64,000 nucleotides of DNA from Stropharia rugosoannulata. Its lineage: Eukaryota > Basidiomycota > Agaricomycetes > Agaricales > Strophariaceae. The DNA is taken from assembly GCA_028532985.1 (NCBI GenBank), contig JANCIK010000001.1, forward strand, positions 2,728,001 to 2,792,000, in the 5' to 3' direction. Below the pieces are notes generated by a model. The model worked only from the letters and a program-made list of their open reading frames with translations. It was not told the origin of the DNA and searched no databases. This document shows, one piece after another, positions 24,230-36,087 of the stretch (position 1 is its first letter; the number at the start of each line of letters is the position of its first letter). Both the position numbers and the translations under genes were made by a program.

Positions 24230-26576
24230 GGTTTGGAGACAGGAATGGACTTTCCCGCATTCTTGGAGTATCAGGACATGTTTTCTGCTGCCCTTCCCAC
24301 TCCCATGTTCATCATGTACAGTGTTCCGTCATGGATACCGGCTCCAGCAGCTCTGCTGAAGATCGCTAAGACGATTTACCCTTACTGGAAAGAATGCAGG
24401 CTTGAGCCAGCTGGTCATTGCATAATGCCAACGCTTAATGTAAAGCTAAACAATCATATTAAATTGTATAATGCTAACTTTTCTTCGATACACAGGGTGA
24501 TGAATCAGACACGCTAAACGAATCATATATTTGCTTCCAATGCCGAGAGAGCAAGGCCGTACGGAAGACAAGGGCATCACAAGTTACATCTTTGGATAAG
24601 CTAGCCTGCCTACAGCTGGAATTCACATACCCTCTCGAATTAGCTAAATCTCTTCTTTCTCGAGAGAAGCTGAAGAAAGAGGCCGTTGCACATTCTCAGT
24701 TAATATGGGACAAGCGAGTGGCTCTCGTAGATCTCAAGCGGAAATTCCCCAGCCTCAACGACAAGTTAGACAAAGAGTTGCTTGTGGACAAGGAAAAGCT
24801 GGCAAAGAGACCAGAAGCACAGTGCGCATCTTTCTGTTTTGTTTTGTTTTTTGTATTGACAGCAAAACAGACGTGTTCCTGGCCTGAAGATTAGAACGGG
24901 CAACCCTGTTGTCATGCCTCGTAACGACTTCGTCCGTCCTAAAGAAGCTGCCCAGAAGATTCGTGAGCTTATCAAAAACCACCTTCTGAAGCAGAAGGAT
25001 ATCGATCACCACTGGGACAACCTTGTGGACGTAAGTTTTTCCTTTTAGATCGGTTAATGCCAATTGCTCATGCACCATCCAGAATCCTTACCAAACACCC
25101 CCTTCTGCTTATGCTTCACGGTTGTTCAAGTACGATCCTCCACCGACTATATCTTTGCGTCTATCACCTTTCTCGTCCATGACCGAGAAGACTGATGATG
25201 AATCAACGTCCCAACGTCCCGCCCGCGCTGTTCATATGCGGATAGGCCACGGCCCTGGCCACATGCTTCTGGATCGTTGAGACATTGTCCCTCGTCAGCC
25301 CATTTGCAAGCTGCCGCGTTCTTCATTATTTGGTCTGGTTGAAGAAGATGAAGATTCCATGGACATTGATAAGGTTGATGACCCTGAAGAAGCCGAAAAG
25401 CTTAAACATCTTCAAGAACGGTGGAAATATGACACGGATGATGTGCCATCAATCGGTCCAGAAGGCCTCGACGAGCAGACCGTGTGCTGGTGGACGATCT
25501 CCATCCCGAGTATGCATTATTCTTTATGTGTTTGGTATAGAACTAACCGTCCTTCCAGCTACCTGAGGCACTCTATGACACTCTTTGGAGAAATCGATCA
25601 TGTTGCTCTCATGACCGATCCTACCCTCACTGTCATGAATACAAATCAGCAAATAGGTTATGTTATGCCATACAGGCTGGGCATGCCACAGAGCACGTTG
25701 CTACCAAGACCGCAACTTCAGTCCTCCCGATATCTGCCAGGCATACCGCCTCAGCAATTTCCTCAAGGATTGCCACCAGGGCCACCCCTTACCAATGGTA
25801 CTCCGGTTTCAATGCCTCATCAGATCAAGAAGATACATCCTCCGACTACAGCACCGCAAATGAGGATTCCGTCTAACGGTGGAATCCGGCCTCCCTCCAT
25901 ACCTGTTTTACAAACGTCTGTTGGTGTCGCATCAAATGGCCTTCAGGTCAGTGGCGCTCAAACCGGCGCATTGCAGAACAATGCAATTCAAGTCAATGGT
26001 GCCACCCCTCATCACCTTTCACTGCCACATCCCATGCCGGTTCCCATTCCTCAACATTCTCCTCCTAACAGTATCAATGGCACTAGTCGCGCAGCGATCA
26101 GTATGCCACACGTTGAAGTACAGAAGCCAGAAGCTTTGCCTATGCCTGCTATCAACGGTGTGACTCCGGTTCCCCAACCCAAGGTCCAGGTGCAGGCAGA
26201 AATGACTGTTGATGGTTTGCCCCATCCAAAGTCTCAGAATGTTACCCCTCAGTCACACCTAGCTCTTGGTGTACTGACGAACGGTTATCATTTGACGCCA
26301 ATGACAAACCTAACTGCAGCAGCGCTCATGAATTTGACTGCTTTCGCGCATAATCAGGATCAGACACACGGTGGTCTCTCACAGCAACAGGTCCAGAAAC
26401 TGTAGACTATCTTTACAGCAAATGATGTGAATGCACTACAAAGTTGTTATACCAATATGGGCATGCAACTACCTGCAGGTAGCAACATAAACCTCAAGCT
26501 GCCGGCAAATCATCAGATGCAGTGGATGAGTGCTCCCATGCAGAGGCCCCCTTCAGTTGTTAACAGCTTGATCTGA
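24230..26576 (+). pseudogene. Enhancer of polycomb-like (EPL1) pseudogene, 5' truncated
   Basis: The reading starts mid-protein (GLETGMDFPAFLEYQDMF) after an AG acceptor and continues through WKECRLEPAGHCIMPTLN, LQLEFTYPLELAKSLLSREK, HSQLIWDKRVALVDLKRKF and LVDNPYQTPPSAYASRLFKY to a Pro/Gln-rich tail ending SVVNSLI. This follows the second half of the EPcA region and the C-terminus of fungal Epl1, the NuA4 acetyltransferase scaffold. Intron positions are kept, so it is a DNA-level copy, not a retrocopy. It is broken in three places: an in-frame TGA at 25278-25280, a one-base loss near 25482 in the VLVDDL segment, and a TAG at 26403-26405 after which the same frame continues to a TGA at 26574-26576. 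The N-terminal half is missing. A functional EPL1 is expected elsewhere in the genome. Confidence 0.78.
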
Positions 26577-27104
26577 TGAGGCCAAGAAGATACATTGTAG
26601 TAATATGTTGGTGTCATACACATACCAATCAGACGATCCTGCCCTATCTGATTACTGGTTTACATTCACATTCTTATTATCATCATCTTTAATCAAACGA
26701 GTTCTTATTGACAGAGTTCTTATTGACACGGCTTGGAGCTTGCAAGTTGGGAGAATTGACCCAGAACTACATAGGCGGAACTGTGGAACTTCAACACAGT
26801 TTGCCAGAACTTTCCTCACATAGTATGTACAAAAATCAGATGTGTGTTGTTGCGCCGCAGTCATAATCTGTGATTCTTGTCATGATCATTGACTAGCCAT
26901 ACTATTTTTAGACAACAATTTGTCAGCAGAATCTCAGAAACTGCTGACAAATATTTTGGCTGGGTAGATCCGATCAGATTAAGGAAGACAATCAGATTGC
27001 ATTGCTTGGCTCATCCTGCCATCACCAGCATCCTGTACTGTTACTAAAAAAAGCCAACCCAACTTCACAAAGTGCCAAGCACCAGGATCCGTCAAGACAA
27101 CAGA
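26577..27104. promoter_or_regulatory. Upstream region of the JmjC gene
   Basis: The 528 bases between the EPL1 pseudogene and the JmjC start contain hairpin copy 3 and no gene. A short tandem pair of GTTCTTATTGACA occurs around 26700-26728. Confidence 0.5.
26918..26952 (+). repeat. Hairpin motif copy 3 (upstream of JmjC gene)
   Basis: Perfect 12-bp arms, ATTTGTCAGCAG and CTGCTGACAAAT, flank an 11-nt spacer with TCTCAGA. It lies 153 bp upstream of the ATG at 27105, in sense orientation. Like copy 2 it is preceded by TTTAGACAA. Confidence 0.88.
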
Positions 27105-30100
27105 ATGAGTACCCACTGGGACAGCCATGTTTCCGAGGAGGAAGATCCTGCAGTCGATACTGCAACTCAGTATGATGGGCCCATGGGACTCAGCTGCCTT
27201 CAGAGTATGTCGGCATATGCTCACCTTACGAAGCTTGATTAACCTGCCATATTGCAGCTTGCCGCGACTTGCGAAGCCGCTGCATGTGGATAAGCCAATT
27301 TCCTCTCCAACGAATGAACATACAGGATGACCTGTCTTCTTTATTCCCCAATGGTAGCCCGTGTCATGTACGTACTATACTTTCATACCCATAAAACTGC
27401 TCTAACATTTGTTATCAACTCTGTAGCGTCTTGCAGTATGTATACAGAACTACGAGAAATCTCTCGCCTCATCGACTGTGCCGGAATCCATCCGAATTCG
27501 CCATCTTCTTGGGGACATTGACCCTATGACTAGCAGATATCCGGTAACAGGCAGTCTTGCTGCGAGAGACAGTCTGAAGGTTTCTGCCCTTCTTTCCATT
27601 TACCGCCTGCTTGATATGGAGTTGTCACTCAAGAGTCAAGGGCATCAAATCAGCCTCCCTCCTCCGTTTCCAAATCAAATAACCTCAAAAATGGTCTCGT
27701 TGCCAAAAATTAAGCCCCGTTGGAAGCAGCTCAGCAATTGGCAAGACCTGCTCTTCGATTTCCGTGATTCATATCAGAACTTCGTCCTCGGAGATGAGGA
27801 CATGGTGACCGTCACTGGGTCTCCATACAAGCAATCCCTAGTACACTTGCAAGGTCTTGCAGACTCACATTTGGACCAAAAGATCGCCAGTGTTGTGCAG
27901 AACTTCAGAGGCGCTGCTCTTCATTGGTCCCTCTTGCACGAAATGATAAATCTTGATAATAGGCTTCCGACCATTCCTGAAACTCTCGCAAATATTGTTG
28001 GCAAGGAGGACCTCCGCAATATGATGACGTTCTATGAGGATCATACCCTACAAAAAATGGAGAACTACCTCAAAGAGCATCGTAATGGCGAGCTAGTGTT
28101 GCCTTTACATCTGTCCCTTTTGTTGACACCCTGTTTTCTATTAATGCCGACGCCTTTGGTGAAGAGCAATTTCCCTGGTCAAGCAGTATGGAAGGCTAGT
28201 ACCCATTAATTCCTTTATACCTATAACTGACTGGTCCACCAGTTATCTCAGAGCCTCGGGAATCAGAAGCCTGAAGTTTTGATCCAGGTCGAAAAAGAAA
28301 TTTGGACGGCGCTATCTAAAATCTCCCAGGACTCAAGTTTGCCAAATGTCCACAAGGCGTTTCAAGAGCTTCTTGCATCGAATTCTGTTATGGTGGTTTT
28401 TAATATGCCAAGTACAGATCCTGCCTTTTCATTCTTCCAGGGTATGTGACCGCATTGCCTAAGTACTAGTACATACTAATCAACCTTCCAGCCATGGATC
28501 ACAAGAACCAACACAACTCAATCCCCACATTGAAACTAATCAATTATACTCCTACAGACCCAGAGGGGGCAACAAACGAAGTAGTAGGTCCTCAGGACAA
28601 AGAGGACATCGACTGTATTGGAAACCATAGGTCGGAAGAGGCCTACTCAAACTCCGGGGATAGTCAAGAGATGATGGTCGGCAACATCAATAAGGGCAAT
28701 GCATTTGGCAACTTGGTTATGCCAGATATTGGTGGCAGACATGTGGATGGCGCGAGTGGTGGTATGCATGTGGATGTCACGGGCAGTGGCATGGATATTG
28801 TAGACGGCAGCACGGGCAGTGGCATGAACATGAGTGACAATGAGGCAGCCCTGGACGTTACCGAGGGTGGGATGCCAAATGACATGGATACGGACTCAGA
28901 CTCAGATGTCACAGAGGGGAGGATTAGTGGCATGGATACTACAGGTGCGCGCGACATCAGGGACAACGATAACAATTCCGAAGATGGGGAAAGTGAGATG
29001 AGTGCCAGTGACGACAATGCCACTTCAGACGATCTTGACGAACTTCAAGATGATGGGGGACTCCGCCACAATTCATTACAAATGGTGCCAACCTGCAAAC
29101 GACCCTTCGTTGATTACAGAGAAAAACCGGAAGGATCGAAAAGGCTTAAAATCAGAAAGCGCGCTGCTCAGAGTGGCAGGTCTGAAGTTGATGTTCACAG
29201 ACTTACTCACTGGGACAAACTGACAGACGAGATTTTTGTAAGTTTTGTCATGCATCTCTTTCAACATCCAAGATTGTGATACTGGTGTAGATCGACACTC
29301 AAAAATGCAATCTGGATATGATGTCCAAGATAAGTCCAAAGGTTAAACTGCAGCGTACAATTCAAGCATGGGGACCTCAAGGCGAAACACTTGAATTTGT
29401 CCCTTTCTGTCACGTATGTATCACTTTTAAAAGAGTTTCGTAGACTTGAATAATCTTCTTCTAGGATCAAAAAGCGTTAGATGCATTAACAAATCTATTT
29501 GCGCGAATTGAAGAATGCTACAAATCAGATGGCCGGCCTCTGTACCTTGAAAACAACGAAGAAACACCCCAAACAGCAGAGTCAAACATGGAGTCAGTCT
29601 TCAAAATCGTCAGTCAAGAAGCCTTCTGTAAAATGGGTCACTCGGAAGTCCAACAAATTATGCGTCGGCAACATATTGTAGTAACAGGTATCGAGCACGA
29701 AAGACAAAGTTTCGAAGACGCACTGTTGGACATTGCACCACTGGATTGGATCACATCCATCCAAGGTAGATTTTCTTTTGCGCCTTATTACCTACAGCCT
29801 TTGACTAACTGTGAGTCTATTATGAAGATCTTAGCATCCCAAACGGCTCGGAACAGACGCGTACAGGTAAACTAGAGGATATTCTCAAAGCTTCTCAGTC
29901 AGAGGATTCAAAGATCTTGAATGCCCTGAACTTGAAAGACCCTTTAGCGGGCATCGCCCTAACCTCTTTCTCATCTCATGCCCATGCAATGGCCACTGTT
30001 TTCCATCAGGAAGGATCAAGCAAACAGACAATGTCGACCGAACATCTCCATTGGAAGCTGGCTGCTACTAAGGATGCCCATCACGTATGGCATATAGACA

Positions 30101-31354
30101 GCGACGGATATGCAACATTCGTCAATGTTTTGACTGGATCCAAGTGGTGGATAGTAGCGCGTCCCAAAGGTACTTTAGACTGTGATTTCCTCAATACTAC
30201 CTCGCTTCTTCTGCATGACGACTTTCATTTGGACTCCCCTTGCCCAGATCTCTTTGATATTGAGGCCATTCTATTGCAACCTGGCACTCAACTGTAAGCT
30301 CACATTCTCCTTGGCTAGTTCGAGACTAACAGATATCTTAAAAGCATTATGAGGCCCAATACACTTCACACTGTCTACAGCCCCGAACACACAGTGTGCC
30401 GTGGGGGGCACTTCTACGCAACATCGACAATGCGAGACACGGTTGTAGGAGTGATTCACACATTTATATGTGATCACTTCATCTCCAACTCTTCTTATTT
30501 CGAATCACGGCCTATTTTGGCCAGCATAATCAATTTCTATCATACAACCCTTGTGAAAAGGACCAAGATTAATGGTCAGTTACTACTGCTAGTACCATTA
30601 CCTTTGATATCTGATGTTCCTCAATTACTGACATTCACACATTTTACAAGGTACTGCAATGCTGCATGTTCCAGATGTATCACAGGAAGGTCCCTTTGTT
30701 GATCTCTTGGTTGTCTGCAGCATGGGGGTGTTGATCAACGTTCTCTGCCCCATGACGTATACGGCTCCTGGGTTACATTATCTAAGCAAAATGGACCGCA
30801 ATCAAGCCAACTCATGGGATCGGTATGACGTTAATGGCATATCCGAGTTTGACAGGAAGAGACTCTGTCTAGTGAGAGGACAATCACTAGAACTTGTTTT
30901 ATGGCTCGCCAAAGCATACTCAGTGACTGGCCCCATTCCCAATACTTCCACTCCCGATTTATTTTTAGCTATCATAGTCAACATATGCAAGGCTCTATGC
31001 GACTACAAGTGGAGAGCCGACAAGAACAAGATCTTATGTCTACGAAACTTCACTTTGGAAAGGCTCAAGACACAAATCCATGCGGCACTGGTCTTGATTG
31101 TTCAGATGCTAGACCTGCCCCCCTCCTCGATACCCAAGCTTAATGTGATGGAATGGGAGCTCCCTATGACCGACACTACAATACTGCCACAGATACCGCC
31201 ATTGATCATTACCAGGAATCCAGAGCTGGACTCGTCACTGTACAAACGGAAAAGCCAAGCGGAGCTTTGCAAAATGGGCGAGACAGAACTTGACAAGAAG
31301 TTTGCACACAGGCTGGAGATCAAACTGGAGACAAAACAGGTTTGTCTTGTGTGA
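27105..31354 (+). CDS. JmjC-domain protein of transposon-neighbour type, possibly damaged
   Basis: A multi-exon gene beginning MSTHWDSHVSEEEDPAV. After a helical N-terminal region (about 27250-28490) comes a Gly/Met/Asp-rich repeat-like segment (28700-29050) and a basic stretch with KRPF and KRLKIRKRAAQ. The JmjC core follows: HVWHIDSDGYATFVNVLTG has the HxD iron ligands at 30091-30099, and the distal His lies in NTLHTVYSPEH at 30367-30369. The C-terminus is alpha-helical and ends TKQVCLV. JmjC proteins are Fe(II)/2-oxoglutarate oxygenases, many acting on histones or DNA-linked proteins. Similar genes are abundant near DNA transposons in agaricomycetes. Between about 28104 and 28205 I could not join the exons in one frame: a better-looking frame (FVDTLFSINADAFGEEQFPW) needs a shift. 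Either an intron is missed there or the copy is decaying. Confidence 0.68.
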
Positions 31355-32388
31355 TAGCCTATTGGATGTAATGCTCATGCTCGTTAACAGATGGAGATAT
31401 GATGATGACAGGCTAGTGTCACTGCCTACTGTAGTTAGTACTAACTTGACGGTCCTTTCATCCCTTGAGTCTGCCTGTTGTAACTGATAATATGCACTTT
31501 CTGTATCATTGATCAATGTCATTTACCCATCGGATTATTACCCAAGTAAAAGTATTATGCCTGAGTTCCAAGCCTATCTGAGGGCCCATGGTGCCATGAT
31601 ATGATATGATGGTAAAGTAGATCATGGCAACTTGACTCAGATAGACGATGACTCAGTAATCAACAAATCCTAGGATTACCATCTTCAACGGATTGTTCTG
31701 TAAGTAGCCCGACAATGTTCCAGCAAGTTAGAGAACACAAGATCTCTGTACTATGGCTACGTGACTATATTTTACTTTGTCATTGTCAGACACTGTCAAG
31801 TCGCTGATTGGTACATAAGCTGAATTTGATGCTGGCACTGGAGATATACACTAAAGAGCTAAATATTACCTATGTACAACTTACTGTGTCTCATGCGGTG
31901 ACTGATCACTTCAGAGCACTATTATATATGATTTATAAATTTACATAAGACAATAAAGCGGGACTATCAGTCAGATAGAAGTTTGCAACACCTCAAAGTA
32001 AAGCTACTTACTATGCAACATGGTTCAATACTTATCCTCAGTTTATAAATTAGATACATTTCATTACAATGCAGTTAAATGGCTATAGACTATTGAACTA
32101 TGCATGCCTCCCTCCACTCCTGGAATCATCTGATCCATGGCATATAATCCTCCATAACTGTATACATAGATGCAAAACACCGCCACCTTGGTGTCGGAGT
32201 TAAAACCTTATCCCAACTTACCCACTTTTTCCAGATGTAGTACGACAAGGCAAAACGACTTCAGAACAAAATCTTGACAAAATCTGACTGTTGCCACTTG
32301 AAACGGCCCGAGCGAAGTTTGGAAAACAAGATCAATTATAGTATTCTCAGGTTTCTTTGAGATTTTACTGCTCTCCGATACTCTTTTG
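31355..32388. other. Gene-free spacer at the right edge of the accessory block
   Basis: One kilobase, AT-rich on the left and more balanced toward 32.3 kb. I see no coding exon, no terminal repeat and no hairpin copy here. It contains the promoter of the hemerythrin-like gene. Confidence 0.55.
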
Positions 32389-33325
32389 ATGGAAATGTCT
32401 CGCAGGGCTGATGATGTTAACGGAAGCGCTGCTAGCCAAGAAAGAATATGGAATAGGGTGACTGCTCGTATTCTACTTTTGCTTCACAAACAGTTAACGG
32501 ACTCAAAAAACTTAAACAGCCAAGCGAGATGATGAATTCGTTCCACGAGTGGTTTAAACAGGAGTGTACGTATTCCGAATACATGACTGATTTCAATTTG
32601 TTCTAAGCCCTTTGAATCGACAAATCACTCACCTTATTTAACACTCATCACATCTATCGTAATAGTCAATACCCTCTACGAGGTTCGTACAGTCTTCTGC
32701 GTGCTACCATCGTCTTCGGTCAGATCAGCATGTTAAATATACATATAGCTAGCGGACGGGTCCTTCAATGCTCGTGGTCTCTCTGTTATGCGATATCTCG
32801 ACATGGCAAAAGCCATGAGTCACCGTACGATTTGTCCACAATATAAACCGATATTAAAGTCACCAACTTTGAGATAAATAGATTTGACGATACATCATGA
32901 AATTGAGGAGAAGCATATCTTCCCGGTCCTTGCCAAGTTCATTCCAAAGTTTAGCAGTAACGAGGGTGGGGAGCATGTGGCTTCACACCGGGACATACAC
33001 CAAGGTACTTATTACTTTCTAAACAACTTGGGCATGAACATACGGTAACATGTGTTGGTCTGGATCAGGCCTTGAAGCATTAGACAGGCTAGTCGCCAAG
33101 TGGAAGGAAAGTCCATCTTCATACTCCCCAACCGAGATGCGAGCATGTCTGGACAATTTTCGACAAGTACTGTTTCATCATCTCGATGAAGAGGTACGAC
33201 TCCTACACGTGGCTATCATATTTCAGAATCAACACTCACCATATTGCCACAAGGTTACCGACCTTCGAGGAGCAAACTTGAAGAAGTTTATGACTTTAGA
33301 AGATGTAATATCCTTGCCAATGTAG
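32389..33325 (+). CDS. Hemerythrin HHE-domain protein
   Basis: Six short exons join in frame from MEMSRRADDVNGSAASQERI. Read through, they give MNSFHEWFKQEFNTLYE, then ADGSFNARGLSVMRYLDMAK, SHHHEIEEKHIFPVLAKFIP, SHRDIHQGLEALDRLVAKW and VLFHHLDEEVTDLRGANLKK, ending EDVISLPM. The His and Glu/Asp pattern (H...HHHEIEEKH...H..IH...HHLDEE) is that of hemerythrin-like four-helix bundles that bind a di-iron centre. About 200 residues is normal for fungal HHE proteins, which are probably involved in oxygen or redox sensing or storage. Some joins (the 32.5-33.0 kb exons) rest on splice signals alone. It is the first conserved gene to the right of the accessory block. Confidence 0.8.
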
Positions 33326-33574
33326 ACAAGTATTACTTGGCGTCGCTGTAGAACATGAATAACGGATGTCTCCTCGATCAAAACCTTCTGCCGTAACACT
33401 ATTGTCATTATCATATGTGCAGCTAGTTCAACCGAAGAGGGAACGAACGAACCCGAGCGGATATGTTGCCACCGAAAGGAGTGACTAACAAATAAGTTAT
33501 TGCTACACATAGCAGCGCACAGTGGGAGACCATGGGAGACATGAACATTGCTTGTAAATAATTCGTGTTGGCCA

Positions 33575-34300
33575 TTAATCATCTTCTACAATTGTAATTC
33601 TCCTGGCTTCTACGACGACGTGTTGTTCAACATTGCTCTCGTCAGCTGTATTCGTAGGTGGACTTCCATCTCGTCTGTCTATAGGATTTTCTTCTACTTG
33701 GAGCTCTTCATCTTCACCGTCATCCCCTGGTTTCCTGAAGACCATTTCTTTACCACTAACAAGTCTTCTTTTCTTCATAGGTACATCATCACTTTGTCGT
33801 TGTCCGGCATTTTTGTTGGCAGCTGCATCGTCTTCAGCGGACTGTTTTCCTTTGGTGCGTTCTTTCTTCCTTTGGCGTTTCGCTCTGTTCTTCGCTGTTT
33901 TGGCTTCTGCTACCTCCTCTAAGGCTCGGCGTTTCTTCTCAAACGCAGCTTCTTCGGCTTCCTATAGATGACATTACCACTGATGATAATGGAATCTACA
34001 TGAATCAATAAATACCTTCAACGAGGCTTCCTCCAGCAGTTTTAGGCGCTCGTATTCCCGTCTTCGACTGGCCTTGTAAACATGAAATTCTCCGCTGCCT
34101 GCACCAGCACTAGATCCTTGAACATTTTTCATCATTTCACGTGCGGGTCGAATGGTCTTCTCTTTAGGCGGCGGGGGTATGTATGCGGGCTTAGCTGGAT
34201 CTTTGAGAAGCTTCTCCAGCTGAGATCTTTGTTTCTCGACAGCAGTTAATGCATGTCGATTTGCAGGTACTAATGAAGACGAAGGTGTTGTGCTCGACAT
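33575..34300 (-). CDS. PRKRIP1 / DUF1168 family nuclear protein
   Basis: Two exons (start 34300, intron near 33963-34017, stop 33575). The N-terminus reads MSSTTPSSSLVPANRHALTA. Then come AYIPPPPKEKTIRPAREMMK and NVQGSSAGAGSGEFHVYKAS, the invariant DUF1168 signature. A long basic coiled coil (RREYERLKLLEEASLK, EAEEAAFEKKRRALEEV, KNRAKRQRKKERTKGKQ) and an acidic tail follow. Human PRKRIP1 binds double-stranded RNA and lies in the spliceosome C* complex as a long helix. The fungal protein is expected to be nuclear and splicing-related. It is divergent from RMT2, with 231 bp between starts. Confidence 0.88.
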
Positions 34301-34531
34301 ATGAGTAGTAAATCAAGGAAGAACAGATGTGGTATAGGCAAGAGAAATGCTCAGTATCAAACTCAATATTGTCAATATTCAAGTTATTGATTTTAAGGAG
34401 ACATTGTTTGCCAGAGTGCACAAGCAACGACAAGCAATGCCGGGCTTTGCCGGGTTCTTCAAAGCCAATGGAAGCTAAAATGAAAGTTTTATATTTCAAG
34501 TTACCTTCCGGTTAGACTTCTGTCAACTTCC

Positions 34532-35864
34532 ATGATGCAAACTGATATCGACGATGTTGCTTTCACGCTTGGTGAAAACCTTATAGACCAGATCCTTCAG
34601 AACGCTCCCTTGGAATCAGTCGTAGCTGCATTAGAGGCAGGCGCGCCTGTCTGGTATCAAAATCAAGTTGAAGGTATATCGCCACTGCATGCTGCTGCAT
34701 ACGTACGGAACCTCGACCTTGCAAAGTTATTAATTGCAAAAGGAGCTATTTGGAATTCAGGTCCGTTTTTTTTTGTAAAAGAAAAAAACCCCTCCATGTG
34801 TGACTAAATACTTATATGTGACTTTATTAGTCGACCACTTGAAGAACACGGCCGGAGATATAGCATTATCGTTCAACGATAATGCTATATACACCCTCAT
34901 CCGAGATGCAGGCATTCGCTCAGGTGCTTTCAAAGCCAAGTATATCTCTGTTTCCGCCAATTGCTGAGTTACCACAGAACTTCTTCTTGGTCTATTAAAT
35001 AAGCGGCCTCTTTCCGACGCGTCGGCGCTTGTTCTCCATGCTGCCGATGAAACTGCATCCGGTTCCTCAGAGGTATTTCTTCAATCAAAACTGAAATACA
35101 CTAAGGATCCACACGGACAAGACATGTGTTTACTTGAAGTTGACGGTGACGAAGTCGGTGTAATGATGGGCTGGGAGAAAAATATAATGGAGGAAACCAT
35201 GTACAAACTGTGCGATAGCCATCCAAACACATCTCATCTCCGCGTCCTCAATGTAGGATTTGGTTTGGGTATTGTGTGTAATTCGTACTGCTCATCAATC
35301 ATTTACTGATTATTTTAAAGATTGACACCATGTTCCAGAGCCTCTCCTCTGCACCAGAGAATCATGTCATAATAGAGGCACATCCTGACGTGCTTGCTTT
35401 CATGCGCACACAAGGATGGTACGAAAAGAAGGGTGTAAAAATTTTGGAAGGCCGATGGCAAGATTTTATTGAAGGCACCGAACTCATGGTCTTCGGTGGT
35501 TTCGATGTGATCTATACAGATACATTCTCGGAGGACTACAGTGACTTGCAACAATTCTTCGACCACTTACCTGATCTTCTTGCAAATGAGGACTCTGTAT
35601 TCAGCTTTTTCAACGGGCTAGGTGCAACCAGTGAGATAAGCATTCCTTGTGTCATAACTACTCTAAAATTCAACTGTAGACGCATTCTTCTACGATATCT
35701 ACACCCATATTTCGGAGCTACATCTTTGCAATGTCGGTATAGACGTCAATTGGAGCGATGTAGATGCTTCGATTGATGACAGGGAAGGTCGTTGGGGAGA
35801 CACTCGCCAATACTTCACTCTGCCTATCTATCGGCTGCCAATAGGGAAAATGAAGATCGTATGA
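34532..35864 (+). CDS. RMT2: Protein arginine N5-methyltransferase 2
   Basis: Four or five exons in frame. The N-terminus has ankyrin-like repeats (GISPLHAAAYVRNLDLAKLL and NTAGDIALSFNDNAIYTLI). The methyltransferase domain shows the SAM-binding loop VLNVGFGLGIID, the acidic end of strand beta-2 in HVIIEAHPDVLAFM, and the DVIYTDTFSEDYSDL block. The C-terminus YFTLPIYRLPIGKMKIV is typical of the family. Rmt2 methylates the delta nitrogen of an arginine in ribosomal protein uL11 (Rpl12). The last exon starts after an intron near 35631-35679. A perfect inverted repeat of 33 nt lies in the second exon. Start and length fit the family (about 390 residues). Confidence 0.92.
34858..34890. repeat. 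Perfect 16-bp inverted repeat inside RMT2 coding sequence
   Basis: Arms 34858-34873 and 34875-34890 are exact reverse complements around a single C at 34874. The stretch encodes part of the ankyrin-like region (IALSFNDNAI). Confidence 0.9.
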
Positions 35865-36087
35865 CAATTTACACTTTCATCAATATTTGTTGCCGTATGC
35901 TCTTTCTATTGCTATACATCATAATATAGACTCAATGAAACTCGAACTACGCTAGAGAATGGCAGACGCTTAGTGGCTTAGGTACTAGTATTTTTATCTG
36001 TAACCAAATTCATTTCAAGCTGATTTTTTTTAAATAAATCCGGAAGCGAAAATTGAGAAATACCGCGCACTTGGATAGACTAAGACC

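Noticed and set aside
27127..27330. Plus-strand frame MFPRRKILQS as a separate gene
   Set aside because: It overlaps the first exons of the JmjC gene in another frame.
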